In this document: positions 42,110-50,840 of the stretch, piece by piece | How the letters are laid out: each line of letters opens with the position of its first letter | Position numbering within the stretch: the first letter of the stretch is position 1 | Made by a program: the position numbers and the translations under genes | Notes under the pieces: generated by a model | What the model saw: only the letters and a program-made list of their open reading frames with translations | Told to the model about the DNA's origin: nothing | Databases searched by the model: none | Assembly: GCF_000720635.1 (NCBI RefSeq) | Contig: NZ_JOCF01000035.1 | Span: 25,486 to 89,485 of the forward strand | Reading direction: 5' to 3' | Origin: Streptomyces sp. NRRL WC-3742 | GTDB lineage: Bacteria > Actinomycetota > Actinomycetes > Streptomycetales > Streptomycetaceae | DNA: 64,000 nucleotides

Positions 42110-42350
42110 CCTACGGTGTTCCCCGCCGTGGTGCACGGGAAGACCGGTGAACGCCCCTCAGCGGGCCGAGTCCGGCGCGGCCCTCGCCACTGTGAACGGG
42201 AAGTGCCCCCGACGGGCCCGCATCCACACTGCGGGCAGTCACCGGCGCCGCGAGGCGCACGGGAAGACGAGCCGGGGGCGCGCTCCGCCCTGCCCGGGCT
42301 CGGGTACGGCGGTCCACCCGCGAGCCAGGAGACCGGCCACGGCGCGCACG
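42110..42350 (+). ncRNA. Cobalamin (B12) riboswitch
   Basis: The 3' B12 box AGCCAGGAGACCGGCC (42323-42338) matches the consensus, and the 5' core contains GGGAAGACCGGTGAA followed by GTCCGGCGCGGCC and CGCCACTGTGA. The ends pair through CGCCGTGG (42124-42131) and CCACGGCG (42337-42344). It precedes the Ni/Co transporter gene, and a GGGGGCGCCCCC palindrome sits between it and the ribosome site. It should switch off cobalt uptake when cobalamin is plentiful. Confidence 0.9.
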
Positions 42351-42401
42351 ACCCCCATCCCGGGGGCGCCCCCATCGAGGAGCTGGAGAGGCTTGCCCGT
42401 C

Positions 42402-43511
42402 ATGACCCTGACCGACGCATCCCCGTCGTCCGCCCCGCCCCTGCCGCCACGCTGGCAGCGCAAGGACACCGTCCGCACCGCCACCCTGCTGGGCGTCATC
42501 GTCGCCATGCACGTGGTCGCCTTCGGCATGCTGTTCCTGCTGATAGCGCCGAACCACTACACCATCGGGACCGAGACCTTCGGCGTCGGCCTCGGCATCA
42601 CCGCCTACACCCTCGGCATGCGGCACGCCTTCGACGCCGACCACATCGCCGCCATCGACAACACCACCCGCAAGCTGATGGCCGACGGGCAGCGTCCGGT
42701 CTCGGTCGGCTTCTGGTTCGCCCTGGGGCACTCCAGCATCGTCATGGTGCTGGCCGCCCTCGTCGCCGGCGGAGCCAAGATCGCCGGCACCCTGATCGAC
42801 GACCAGTCCTCCACCCACCAGTGGCTCGGCCTGGTCGGCACCAGCGTCTCCGGTGCCTTCCTCTACCTCATCGCCGCTCTCAACCTCTTCGCGCTCGCGG
42901 GCATCTACCGGGTCTACAGGTCCATGCGCTCCGGGCAGTTCGACGAGAAGCAGTTGGAGAAGCACCTGGACGAGCGCGGCTTCATGAACCGCATCCTCGG
43001 CCGGCTCACCAACTCCATCCGCCGCCCCGGCCAGATGTTCCCCATCGGCGCGCTGTTCGGCCTGGGCTTCGACACCGCCACCGAGGTCACCCTGATGGTG
43101 ATGGCGGGCTCCGGCGCCGCCTCCGGACTCCCCTGGTACGCGGTCGTCTGCCTGCCGCTGCTGTTCGCCTGCGGCATGAGCCTGTTCGACACCCTCGACG
43201 GCACGTTCATGAACTTCGCCTACCAGTGGGCGTTCTCCAACCCCGTCCGCAAGGTCTACTACAACCTCACCATCACGGGCCTCTCGATCGCCGTCGCCTT
43301 CTTCATCGGCACCATCGAACTCGTCCACGTCCTGCACGAGAAGCTCGACCTCACCGACCCCGTCACCGGCTGGATCTCCGACATCAGCCTCGACAACGTC
43401 GGCTACGTCCTCGTCGGCATGTTCGTGGTCGTCTGGGCCTGCGCCCTCGCGTACTGGCGCTTCAGCAACGTCGAGCAGCGCTGGGCCGCCCGGGTCGAGA
43501 AGGCCGGCTGA
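42402..43511 (+). CDS. Nickel/cobalt permease of the NiCoT family
   Basis: 369 residues from ATG 42402, with GGAGAGG about 10 bp upstream. Eight membrane helices. The NiCoT signature RHAFDADHIAAIDNTTRKL in helix 2 (metal selectivity) and LGFDTATEVTLMVMAG are intact. The cobalamin riboswitch in the leader points to cobalt as the physiological ion, feeding B12 synthesis. Monocistronic, ended by a long terminator hairpin. Confidence 0.94.
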   Translation: MTLTDASPSSAPPLPPRWQRKDTVRTATLLGVIVAMHVVAFGMLFLLIAPNHYTIGTETFGVGLGITAYTLGMRHAFDADHIAAIDNTTRKLMADGQRPVSVGFWFALGHSSIVMVLAALVAGGAKIAGTLIDDQSSTHQWLGLVGTSVSGAFLYLIAALNLFALAGIYRVYRSMRSGQFDEKQLEKHLDERGFMNRILGRLTNSIRRPGQMFPIGALFGLGFDTATEVTLMVMAGSGAASGLPWYAVVCLPLLFACGMSLFDTLDGTFMNFAYQWAFSNPVRKVYYNLTITGLSIAVAFFIGTIELVHVLHEKLDLTDPVTGWISDISLDNVGYVLVGMFVVVWACALAYWRFSNVEQRWAARVEKAG

Positions 43512-43520
43512 CCGTCGCTC

Positions 43521-43576
43521 CGGAGAGGGGTTGTGCCCGGTGGACGGCCGTCCGCCGGGCACAACCCGTCTCCGGG
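43521..43576. terminator. Long bidirectional terminator after the NiCoT gene
   Basis: Near-perfect inverted repeat: CCGGAGA...GGGTTGTGCCCGG mirrored by CCGGGCACAACCC...TCTCCGG around the GGACGGCCGTCC centre (43521-43576). It lies between the convergent NiCoT and DUF2079 genes. Confidence 0.85.
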
Positions 43577-43602
43577 GCCGGACTTCCCGCGGTTCCGCGG
43601 TC

Positions 43603-45042
43603 TCAGCGGCGCAGGAGGAGGATGCCGTCCTCCTCGGCCACCGTGCGGTAGCCCTCGGCGCGGTAGGCGGCGAGAGACGCCTCCGTCGCCGCCTCGGCGC
43701 AGGGGGACTTCACCGTCGGGTCGGTGGCGTCGGCGACGACCCACTCGGGCGGGTCGGCGGAGAGCGGGCCGGGCTGCTGGCAGACCAGGCTGACGGCCTC
43801 GGAGCGGGCGACCAGGATCGGGGCGAGCCGGTTGGTGGAGGCGACGCGGGAGCCGTCGGGTATCAGGGCGAGCAGGCGGTGGGCCGTACGGACGTGGGCG
43901 GGCCGGTGCCAGCCGCCCGGGAGGGCCAGGTCCCGCACGGGGTACACCACGGTGGTGACGGCGGCGACGGCCGCGCACACGGCGAGCGCGCGTCGCCGCA
44001 GGCCCGGGCGGCGGGTGAGGACGTCCAGCAGGGCGCCGAAGAGGATCGGCATCAGGATCGCGCTGTAGTGGAAACTCGGCTGCCAGTAGTGCTCGTTGGA
44101 GGCGGTGAGCCGCCAGGCGAGGGTGGGCAGGCAGAGCAGCGCGAGCGGGGAGCGCAGGCCGACGAAGGCGACGGGGGCGGCGAGCATCGCCAGCAGCAGC
44201 CACTTCACGGGCGGCCAGCCGAGCTTGACCAGCATCATCGGCAACGCGGCGTGGGAGCCCGGCAGTTGCTGCCAGTAGTCGAAGACGCCCTGCGGGTTGG
44301 CCAGCGGTAGCAGTACCGCCGTCTCGACGACCGTCGCCCCGAGGCCGAACACCGCGACGGCCAGCCCGACCCCGCGCCGCCCGCGCCCGCGCCGCCACGC
44401 CACGTACAGGCCGACCGCCGCGACGGTGAGCCCGAGGTCCTCCTTGACCAGCACCAGCGGCAGCGCCCACAGCACCCCCGCCCGCCACCGCCGCTCCCCC
44501 AGCGCCTCGACGGCGAAGGCGAGCAGCGGCACGGCGAAGCAGATCTCGTGGAAGTCGTAGGCGACCGCCGAGACGATCCCCCAGGAGGCACCGAAGGCCG
44601 ACCCGAGGACCAGCGCGGCCCTCGGCCCCGCCGTCCGGTAGGCCCAGCGGGTGATCGGCAGGCAGGCGAGCGCCATCAGCGAAGCCTGGGCGACGAGCAG
44701 GGTGACGGGGGTGGGGAAGAGCCGGTAGGCGGGGGCGAGCAGGGCGAGGACGGGGTGGAAGTGGTCGCCGAGCAGGTCGTAGCCGGGGCCCTTGAGCGGG
44801 ACCACGGGCAGCCGGCCGTGGGCGTAGGCGCGGACGGCCTGTTCGAAGATCCCGAGGTCGAAGGCGGCGCTGAGCATCCGCTCGTGCCGGCTGATCGAGA
44901 GCAGCACGTACAGGCCGAGGAAGAGCGCGGCCACGGCCAGGCCCAGCCCGTTCGGCCCGAGCCTGCGGGCCATGGACGTGGGCTTGGGCACCGGCGCCGG
45001 ACGGACGAGCGGCCGGCGCTCCAGCAGGTTGTCGATCATCAC
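43603..45042 (-). CDS. DUF2079 integral membrane protein
   Basis: 479 residues from GTG 45042 (ATG 45039 next). About eleven membrane helices plus motifs of DUF2079: FDLGIFEQAVRAYAHG, VAYDFHEICFAVPLLAFA, NEHYWQPSFHYSAIL. This family resembles GT-C glycosyltransferases, but no activity has been shown. The start abuts a perfect 40-bp palindrome; a leaderless transcript is possible since no Shine-Dalgarno is seen at proper spacing. Confidence 0.85.
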   Translation of the reverse strand: MMIDNLLERRPLVRPAPVPKPTSMARRLGPNGLGLAVAALFLGLYVLLSISRHERMLSAAFDLGIFEQAVRAYAHGRLPVVPLKGPGYDLLGDHFHPVLALLAPAYRLFPTPVTLLVAQASLMALACLPITRWAYRTAGPRAALVLGSAFGASWGIVSAVAYDFHEICFAVPLLAFAVEALGERRWRAGVLWALPLVLVKEDLGLTVAAVGLYVAWRRGRGRRGVGLAVAVFGLGATVVETAVLLPLANPQGVFDYWQQLPGSHAALPMMLVKLGWPPVKWLLLAMLAAPVAFVGLRSPLALLCLPTLAWRLTASNEHYWQPSFHYSAILMPILFGALLDVLTRRPGLRRRALAVCAAVAAVTTVVYPVRDLALPGGWHRPAHVRTAHRLLALIPDGSRVASTNRLAPILVARSEAVSLVCQQPGPLSADPPEWVVADATDPTVKSPCAEAATEASLAAYRAEGYRTVAEEDGILLLRR

Positions 45043-45043
45043 C

Positions 45044-45083
45044 TGATCACCATTCCACTAGTTAACTAGTGGAATGGTGATCA
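45044..45083. promoter_or_regulatory. Perfect 40-bp palindrome between DUF2079 and GntR genes
   Basis: Every base from 45044 to 45083 pairs around the centre of GTTAAC; the core is CCACTAGTTAACTAGTGG. A diverged copy, CTAGATAACTAGTGAAATGG, lies at 45159-45178, right before the GntR start. Most likely operators of the adjacent YtrA-type regulator, linking DUF2079 and the ABC genes to it. Confidence 0.8.
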
Positions 45084-45187
45084 CGGCGCCAACTGCCTTG
45101 TCAAGGCCACTTTCTGAGCCGGGCTTGACGCGGAGCCGGGCACCTGGGCAGGATTCCCCTAGATAACTAGTGAAATGGCGGTCCAAC

Positions 45188-45580
45188 GTGGTCGAGTACC
45201 TCATCGACCGACACAGCGGGCTCTCCCCGTACCTGCAGATCGTGGAGCAGACCAAGCGCGCCCTGCGGCTCGGAGTGCTGCGCCCGGGCGACCAACTCCC
45301 CACCGCGCGGGAGGTGGTGGAGGCCACGGCGATCAACCCCAACACCGTGCTCAAGGCGTACCGCGAGCTCGAACGGGAGGGGCTGGTCGACAGCCGCCGG
45401 GGCGTGGGCACCTTCGTGCGCCGCTCGCTCGCCAAACCGGAGACCGTCGCGGACTCCGCCCTGCACACCGAGCTCGCCGACTGGGTCCGACGCGCCCGCG
45501 CCGCCGGACTCGACCGCGAGGACGTCGCCGCCCTGGTCACCACGGCCGTGGACAGCGCCTTCGCGGAACCGGCCGACTAG
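45188..45580 (+). CDS. GntR regulator of the YtrA subfamily
   Basis: 130 residues from GTG 45188, chosen because YtrA-type proteins begin VEY(R/L)IDR; the longer frame from 45170 would start inside the diverged operator. The winged helix has LQIVEQTKRALRLGVLRPGD, LPTAREVVEATAINPNTVLK, and the short YtrA C-terminus. It heads a GntR-ATPase-permease set, the usual YtrA layout, and should repress the ABC genes. Confidence 0.88.
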   Translation: MVEYLIDRHSGLSPYLQIVEQTKRALRLGVLRPGDQLPTAREVVEATAINPNTVLKAYRELEREGLVDSRRGVGTFVRRSLAKPETVADSALHTELADWVRRARAAGLDREDVAALVTTAVDSAFAEPAD

Positions 45581-45584
45581 TCCG

Positions 45585-45660
45585 AGCACCAAGTCACGAG
45601 CACCAAGTCACGAGCACGAGTACGACCTCAGCACCACCCCCAGCACCACCCCCAGAGCAC
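45585..45660. repeat. Short tandem repeats before the ABC ATPase gene
   Basis: Two copies of GAGCACCAAGTCAC (45585-45612) followed by two of AGCACCACCCCC. They fill the gap between GntR and the ATPase and do not look coding. Confidence 0.6.
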
Positions 45661-45679
45661 CACTGCACGAGGAGCCCGG

Positions 45680-46669
45680 GTGAGCCACCACCCCATACCC
45701 AGCCCCGCCGGACCCGCTGCCGAGACCGCTGCAGGACCCGCCGCCGAGGGCGCTGCCGAGGACGCGCTCACGGCCGTCGGCCTCGGCCTGAAGTACCGCA
45801 GGTCCTGGGCGCTGCGCGACTGCGACGTCCGGGTGCCCGCCGGGCGGATCTGCGCCCTGGTCGGCCCCAACGGCGCGGGCAAGTCCACCCTGCTGGGCCT
45901 GGCCGCGGGCCTGCTCGCCCCGACCACCGGCGCCGTCAGCGTCTTCGGACGGCCCGCGGGCGCCGCCGAGTCCCGCCGCCGCGTCGCCTTCCTCGGCCAG
46001 GACAAGCCGCTCTACCCCCGGCTCACCGTCGCCGAGACCCTGCGCGCGGGCCGCGAGCTCAACCCCGGCTGGGACCAGGCCGTCGCCGAGCGGATCGTCA
46101 CCCTCGGCGGGCTCGACCCGAAGGCCCGGATCGCCACCCTGACCGGCGGTCAGCGCACCCGGGTCGCCCTGGCCCTGGCGCTCGGCAAGCGCCCCGAGCT
46201 GCTGCTGCTCGACGAACCGCTCTCGGACGTCGACCCGGTGGCCCGCCAGGAGCTCACGGGCCTGCTGATGGCCGAGGCCGCCGAGCACGGCACCACCGTG
46301 CTCATCTCCTCCCACGTGCTCGCCGAGCTGAACGGAGTCTGCGACTTCGTCCTCCTCCTCGGCGGCGGGCAGGTCCGGCTCGCGGGGGACGTGGACGAGC
46401 TGCGCGAGGCCCACCGGCTGGTCGTCGGCGCCCACGAGGGCACCGACGCCGTCCCGTCCGGGCCGGCCGACCACCGGATCGTCGAACTGCGCCGCACCGG
46501 ACGGCAGTTCACTGCCCTGCTGCAACCCTCCGGCCCACTCGACCCGAACTGGGAAGCGACCGTACCGAGCCTGGAGGACCTGTTGCTCTCCTACCTGCGC
46601 ACCCCCGACGCCCCACCGCTGCTGCTCCCCGAGGCCGCGCCCCGCCGCACCGAGGCGGCCGCCCGATGA
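45680..46669 (+). CDS. ABC transporter ATP-binding protein
   Basis: 329 residues from GTG 45680. Walker A GPNGAGKST (~63-71), Q-loop FLGQDK, signature LTGGQRTRVALAL and Walker B LLLLDEPLSDVD are intact. The signature has TGGQ rather than LSGGQ. An Ala-rich N-terminal extension of ~30 residues and a C-terminal ~100-residue tail flank the domain. Overlaps the permease start by 4 bp (ATGA). Confidence 0.9.
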   Translation: MSHHPIPSPAGPAAETAAGPAAEGAAEDALTAVGLGLKYRRSWALRDCDVRVPAGRICALVGPNGAGKSTLLGLAAGLLAPTTGAVSVFGRPAGAAESRRRVAFLGQDKPLYPRLTVAETLRAGRELNPGWDQAVAERIVTLGGLDPKARIATLTGGQRTRVALALALGKRPELLLLDEPLSDVDPVARQELTGLLMAEAAEHGTTVLISSHVLAELNGVCDFVLLLGGGQVRLAGDVDELREAHRLVVGAHEGTDAVPSGPADHRIVELRRTGRQFTALLQPSGPLDPNWEATVPSLEDLLLSYLRTPDAPPLLLPEAAPRRTEAAAR

Positions 46670-47745
46670 CCGCCGTCACCACCTTCGACCGCCCCCGCTT
46701 CGGGCTGCGCGGCCCCGCCTGGCTCAGCAGCCGTCAGGAGCGCACCGCCCTCCTCGTCGGCGGGGCCGTCCTGCTGGCCGTCTGCGTCTGGCTGCTCGTG
46801 CTCGGCGGCATGATCAGCCACTACGTGCACGCCAACCACCTGGAGAACTGCAACGTCGTCTACTTCCCGCCCGAGTGCAGAGGCCGACCGGAGGGCCTCG
46901 CCGTCAAGCTGGACCCGATGTGGATGCCGGCCGTGTCGATCACCGGCTGGCTGCTCCTCGCCCTGCCGCCCGCACTCGGGCTCTTCCTCGGCGCGCCCCT
47001 GCTGGCCCGCGAGTTCGAGACCGGCACCTACCGGCTGGCCTGGACCCAGTCCGTCTCCCGCCGCCGCTGGCTGGCCGCCCGCCTTGGCGTGCCGCTCGCG
47101 GCGACGCTGGCGGGCTCGACGGTGCTCGCGGCCGTCTCCACCTGGTGGGTCGGCGTGATCGAGGGGCGCTTCGCCGTCACCGGCTACTACCACTGGTTCA
47201 CCTGGCTGAGCCGTACGACCTCCGGCCCCGCCGTGGTCGGCTTCAGCCTGCTGGGCGTCGCACTCGGCGCGGCCGTGGGCCTGGTGGTCCGGCGGGTGGT
47301 CGCCGCGATGGCGGTCACGGCGGCACTGATGCTGGCGCTGCGCCTGGCCGTCGACGCCCTGCGCTACCTCTTCACCCCGGCCCGGGACGCACTGGTCACC
47401 GCCAGGATCGCGCTCGACACCGGCGACCCCGGCACGATGCTGTACGGCACCGGCCACCTCGACACCGGCACCCCACTGGAGTCGGACCTCCTGGAGAACG
47501 GCCTGATCAGCTCCGACGGCCACCGCCTGCCGCTCCCGAGCGACTGGACGACCACCCTCCCCGACGGCCGCATCCTCTGCCCCACCGACGCCTGCCGCGC
47601 CCACCCCGACGTCGTCCAGGCGTACACCAGCTACCAACCCCCGTCCGTCCACTGGCCGATGCTCTGGACGGAGGCCGGGCTCGCGCTGCTGCTCACCGTG
47701 CTGCTGGTCGGCTTCTGCTTCCTCTGGATCCGCCGCGTCCGGTAG
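46666..47745 (+). CDS. ABC transporter permease
   Basis: 359 residues from ATG 46666, coupled to the ATPase by a 4-bp overlap. Six membrane helices, with an extracytoplasmic segment holding Cys pairs (LENCNVVYFPPECRG and LCPTDACRAHPDVV). The PLLAREFETGTYRLAWTQSV motif is typical of ABC-2 permeases paired with YtrA-type regulators. Substrate unknown; drug or peptide export is common for this group. Confidence 0.85.
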   Translation: MTAVTTFDRPRFGLRGPAWLSSRQERTALLVGGAVLLAVCVWLLVLGGMISHYVHANHLENCNVVYFPPECRGRPEGLAVKLDPMWMPAVSITGWLLLALPPALGLFLGAPLLAREFETGTYRLAWTQSVSRRRWLAARLGVPLAATLAGSTVLAAVSTWWVGVIEGRFAVTGYYHWFTWLSRTTSGPAVVGFSLLGVALGAAVGLVVRRVVAAMAVTAALMLALRLAVDALRYLFTPARDALVTARIALDTGDPGTMLYGTGHLDTGTPLESDLLENGLISSDGHRLPLPSDWTTTLPDGRILCPTDACRAHPDVVQAYTSYQPPSVHWPMLWTEAGLALLLTVLLVGFCFLWIRRVR

Positions 47746-47793
47746 GCAGCGCCGGACCGCCGGGCCCGGGACGCAGCACCGGGCCCGGGAGGC

Positions 47794-48777
47794 TCAGAAG
47801 CCGGTCGGCAGGCGCGGCGTGTACGGCGCCTCCAGGGCCGCGCGCTCCGCCTCCGTCAGCCGGACGGCCAGGGCGGCGGCCGCGTCGTCCAGGTGTCCCG
47901 GGCGGGTCGCGCCGACGACCGGGGCGGTGACCACCGGGTTGCCCAGCACCCAGGCCAGCGCGACCCGCGCCATCGGCACCCCCCGGTCCTCGGCCACCGC
48001 CTGCACCGCGTCCACGATCGGCCGGTCGACGTCTCCGAAGAACCGCCCGGCCACCGGGTCCCCCGCCGAACGGGCCGTCACCTGCCCGTACGGGCGGGCC
48101 AGCCGCCCCGAGGCGAGCGGGCACCACACCAGGCTGCCCACCCCCTGGTCGGCGAGCAGCGGGAACATCTCCCGCTCCTCCTCCCGCTGCACCAGGCTGT
48201 ACTGGTGCTGCATCGACACGAAGGCCGGGCCGCCGTCCCGGGCCGCGGTGTGCCGCAGCTGCGCGAACCGCCACGCCCACATCGACGAGGCGCCCACGTG
48301 CCGGACCTTCCCCGCCGCCACCACCTCGGCCAGGGCCGCCACGGTCTCCTCGACCGGGGTGTGCGGATCGAAGCGGTGCAGCTGGAAGAGGTCGACGTGG
48401 TCCGTCCCGAGGCGGCGCAACGAGCCGTCGACCTGTTCCAGGACCGCCCTCCGGGACAGGCCCGAACCGCCGGGGCCGCCGTGCATCGGCAGGCCCGCCT
48501 TGGTCGCGAGGACGACGTCCTCACGGCGGGTGTAGCGCCGCACCGCGCGGCCGACGAGCTCCTCCGAGGCGCCGCCGCCGTACACGTTGGCGGTGTCCCA
48601 GAAGGTGATGCCGAGCTCCACGGCCCGCCGGAAGACCGGCGCGGCAGCCTCCTCGTCCAGCGCCCACGGGTTGTGGCCCCGACCGCCGCCGCCGAAGCCC
48701 ATGCAGCCGAGGGCGATCCGGCTGACGGTCAGGTCGGTGCCGCCGAGCCTCACGTACTCCATCGTCGTCTTCTCCAT
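47794..48777 (-). CDS. Aldo/keto reductase
   Basis: 327 residues from ATG 48777 (ATG 48762 is the next possible start). The AKR tetrad is readable: Asp in FWDTANVYG, Tyr in the same motif, Lys in LATKAG and His in LFQLHRFD. The NADPH-binding end VVGATRPGHLDDAAAAL is present. It belongs to the Tas/YajO-like branch that reduces small aldehydes; no partner gene. Confidence 0.9.
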   Translation of the reverse strand: MEKTTMEYVRLGGTDLTVSRIALGCMGFGGGGRGHNPWALDEEAAAPVFRRAVELGITFWDTANVYGGGASEELVGRAVRRYTRREDVVLATKAGLPMHGGPGGSGLSRRAVLEQVDGSLRRLGTDHVDLFQLHRFDPHTPVEETVAALAEVVAAGKVRHVGASSMWAWRFAQLRHTAARDGGPAFVSMQHQYSLVQREEEREMFPLLADQGVGSLVWCPLASGRLARPYGQVTARSAGDPVAGRFFGDVDRPIVDAVQAVAEDRGVPMARVALAWVLGNPVVTAPVVGATRPGHLDDAAAALAVRLTEAERAALEAPYTPRLPTGF

Positions 48778-48859
48778 GGCCACCACCCTCGGCCCACCGC
48801 CCGGCCGCAACCAGACCGTGCCCGGGCTGGCCCCGGCAGGGCCACCCTGAGCTGCCCGC

Positions 48860-50068
48860 TCACCAGGTCACGGGCAGTGACCGCATCCCGTAGATGAACG
48901 AGTCGGTACGGAACTCGCGCTCGCCGGTCGGCCGCAGCCCCGGCAGCCGGCGGAACAGCGTCTCCAGGGCGATCTGGAGTTCGGCGCGGGCCAGCGGCTG
49001 GCCCAGGCACTGGTGCACGCCGAAGCCGAACGCCAGGTGCCGCCGGGCGTCCCGGTTCAGGTCCAGCTCGTCCGTCGCCCGATGGCCGGCGCCGCCGAAC
49101 ACCGCCTCGTCCCGGTTGGCGGTGGAGAGCATCGCCATCACGCCCTCCCCGGCCCGGACGGTGACGCCGCCCAGCTCCACGTCCTCCAGCGCCACCCGGG
49201 GCAGGCCCGTGTGCACGATGGTCAGCAGCCGCAACAGCTCCTCCACCGCGCCCGGCAGGGTGGCCGGGTCGGCCAGGCCGGGGATCTGCTCGGGGTGCTC
49301 CAGCAGCAGCGCGGTCGACAGCGCGATCATGTTCGCGGTCGTCTCGTGCCCGGCGATCAGCAGCAGCACGGCCATGCCCGCCACGTCGTCCGGGGTCAGG
49401 TCGTCCCGCGCCGCGAGTCGGCTGAGGGCGTCGTCCTCCGGCTGTGCGCGCTTGCGGGCCGTCAGGTCGCGCAGGTAGTCCCGGACCTCCTCCTGGGCCT
49501 CCCGGAGCTGCTCCACGGTGCTCTCCCGGCTGAGCATCGTGCGGCTCAGGCTCTGGAAGCGGTCGTGGTCCTCGTACGGCACGCCGAGCAGCAGGCAGAT
49601 CGCCAGCGAGGGCACCGGTAGCGCGAAGTCGGTGACCAGGTCGGCCGTGGTCCGGCCGTCGGTCATCCGGTCCAGTGCCTCGTCCACGATCCGCTGGATC
49701 TCCGGGCGCAGCGCCTCCACCCGCCTGACCAGGAATTCCCCGGTGATCATGCGGCGCTGGCGGGCGTGCTCGGGGTCGTCGAGCCGCAGGAAGTCCGGAT
49801 TGTCGGTGATCAGCTCGCGAGCGCCGGCGATCAGCAACGGGAAGGCCGGGTGGCGTATGTCGGCACTGAACCGGCGGTCGGACAGCACGGTGCGGACCTC
49901 GGCGAAGCCGGTGACCAGCCAGCAGAGGTCGCCGTCGGGCAGCTCGGCCCTGGTCACCGGACCGGTGGCGGCGGCCTCGGAGTACGCGGGCGGCGGGCCG
50001 AACGGGCAGCCGCCGGAGTGCCGGGCCGGCAGCAGCGGGACGGCGGGGGCGGTGGGTGTGGCGGTCAC
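48860..50068 (-). CDS. Cytochrome P450 (CYP105-like)
   Basis: 402 residues. I-helix LLLIAGHETTANM, ExxR in VEELLR, heme loop FGFGVHQCLGQPLAR with Cys354. The AGHET and FGFGVHQC forms are typical of actinobacterial CYP105-type enzymes that hydroxylate xenobiotics and secondary metabolites. It is followed upstream (same strand) by a dedicated ferredoxin gene, the usual CYP105 pairing. Substrate not readable. Confidence 0.93.
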   Translation of the reverse strand: MTATPTAPAVPLLPARHSGGCPFGPPPAYSEAAATGPVTRAELPDGDLCWLVTGFAEVRTVLSDRRFSADIRHPAFPLLIAGARELITDNPDFLRLDDPEHARQRRMITGEFLVRRVEALRPEIQRIVDEALDRMTDGRTTADLVTDFALPVPSLAICLLLGVPYEDHDRFQSLSRTMLSRESTVEQLREAQEEVRDYLRDLTARKRAQPEDDALSRLAARDDLTPDDVAGMAVLLLIAGHETTANMIALSTALLLEHPEQIPGLADPATLPGAVEELLRLLTIVHTGLPRVALEDVELGGVTVRAGEGVMAMLSTANRDEAVFGGAGHRATDELDLNRDARRHLAFGFGVHQCLGQPLARAELQIALETLFRRLPGLRPTGEREFRTDSFIYGMRSLPVTW

Positions 50069-50159
50069 GGCGGGGGTCTCCTCATGTCGCGGGGTCCTCG
50101 TGGGGCTGTCGGGGGTGCAGGGAGTCCCCGGCGGCCTGTGGGTCCGGCGGCGAGGCCGG

Positions 50160-50378
50160 TCAGGCCCCGGTCTGCGCGGGCCGGTCCTCGGTGACGGTGA
50201 TCGCCCGGCCCGGGCAGAGCTCGGAGGCGAGCATGACGTCGTCGAACTGCTCGGGCAGCAGGACGGTCTGACGGAGCCTCACGAGACTGTCCCGCTCGTC
50301 CTGGTCGAAGACCGCGGGGGCGTTCGTCACGCACATGCCGGAGCTGCAGCAACGGTCCCGGTCGACGCTCACCTGCAT
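50160..50378 (-). CDS. Ferredoxin partner of the P450
   Basis: 72 residues from ATG 50378. The 3Fe-4S cluster ligands are CxxxxxC (CCSSGMCVTNAP) and a distant CP (ASELCPGRAI). It precedes the P450 gene by 91 bp on the same strand and would deliver electrons to it. No ferredoxin reductase is nearby, so a host reductase is used. Confidence 0.9.
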   Translation of the reverse strand: MQVSVDRDRCCSSGMCVTNAPAVFDQDERDSLVRLRQTVLLPEQFDDVMLASELCPGRAITVTEDRPAQTGA

Positions 50379-50595
50379 GTCGGGCACCTCTCGCCAGGGC
50401 GGCACCGGCTGCCCGGCGGCCGCCTCTCGTTGTCACGGCCAACCTAGCCGCCGCTGGTCCGTTCACGGAGGGGTACAGTGGCCGGATCGAGAATGGCCGA
50501 TTCGGCCCCTGTGCGTGAACCCCATTGCGGCGCAATGCGTTTCAACCCGCGGTACTTCGCCGGACGGGTCGGCGGACCCGGCCGCACGAACGGCC
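50379..50595. other. Region between ferredoxin and ligase remnant
   Basis: Presumably contains the ferredoxin promoter. No gene or hairpin is seen. Confidence 0.35.
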
Positions 50596-50802
50596 TCACA
50601 AGCCTTCGGCGGTGGCCAACTCCCGTACGGAGGCCACCGCGTCGGCCTCGGCGGCGCTCCTGTCCTGCCGGTGGCGCACCACCCGGGCGAACCGCAGGGT
50701 CGGCCCCGCGGGGTGGCGGGGGCCGCACCGGAGGCCGTCGAAGGCGACCTCGACGACCAGTTCCGGCCGGACCAGCACCGTCCGGGCGTCCCGCGCGGAC
50801 AT
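50596..50802 (-). pseudogene. C-terminal remnant of an ATP-dependent DNA ligase
   Basis: The frame reads RTVLVRPELVVEVAFDGLRC, then TLRFARVVRHRQDRSAAEAD, the conserved end of actinobacterial ATP-dependent DNA ligases (the normal form is ALRFARVVRYRPDK). Nothing else of the gene is left; the upstream edge is a tandem 17-bp repeat. Confidence 0.78.
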
Positions 50803-50840
50803 GGCCTGGGCCCGGACATGGCCTGGGCCCGGACAGGGCC
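50797..50840. repeat. Tandem 17-bp repeat at the edge of the ligase remnant
   Basis: GGACATGGCCTGGGCCC at 50797-50813 and 50814-50830, then a partial third copy to 50840 that runs into the TetR stop codon. A plausible deletion junction. Confidence 0.85.

Noticed and set aside
39046..42375. Single 1109-codon minus frame
   Set aside because: Only its last 337 codons (from GTG 40059) are a real LacI protein; the rest is antisense to the amidase.
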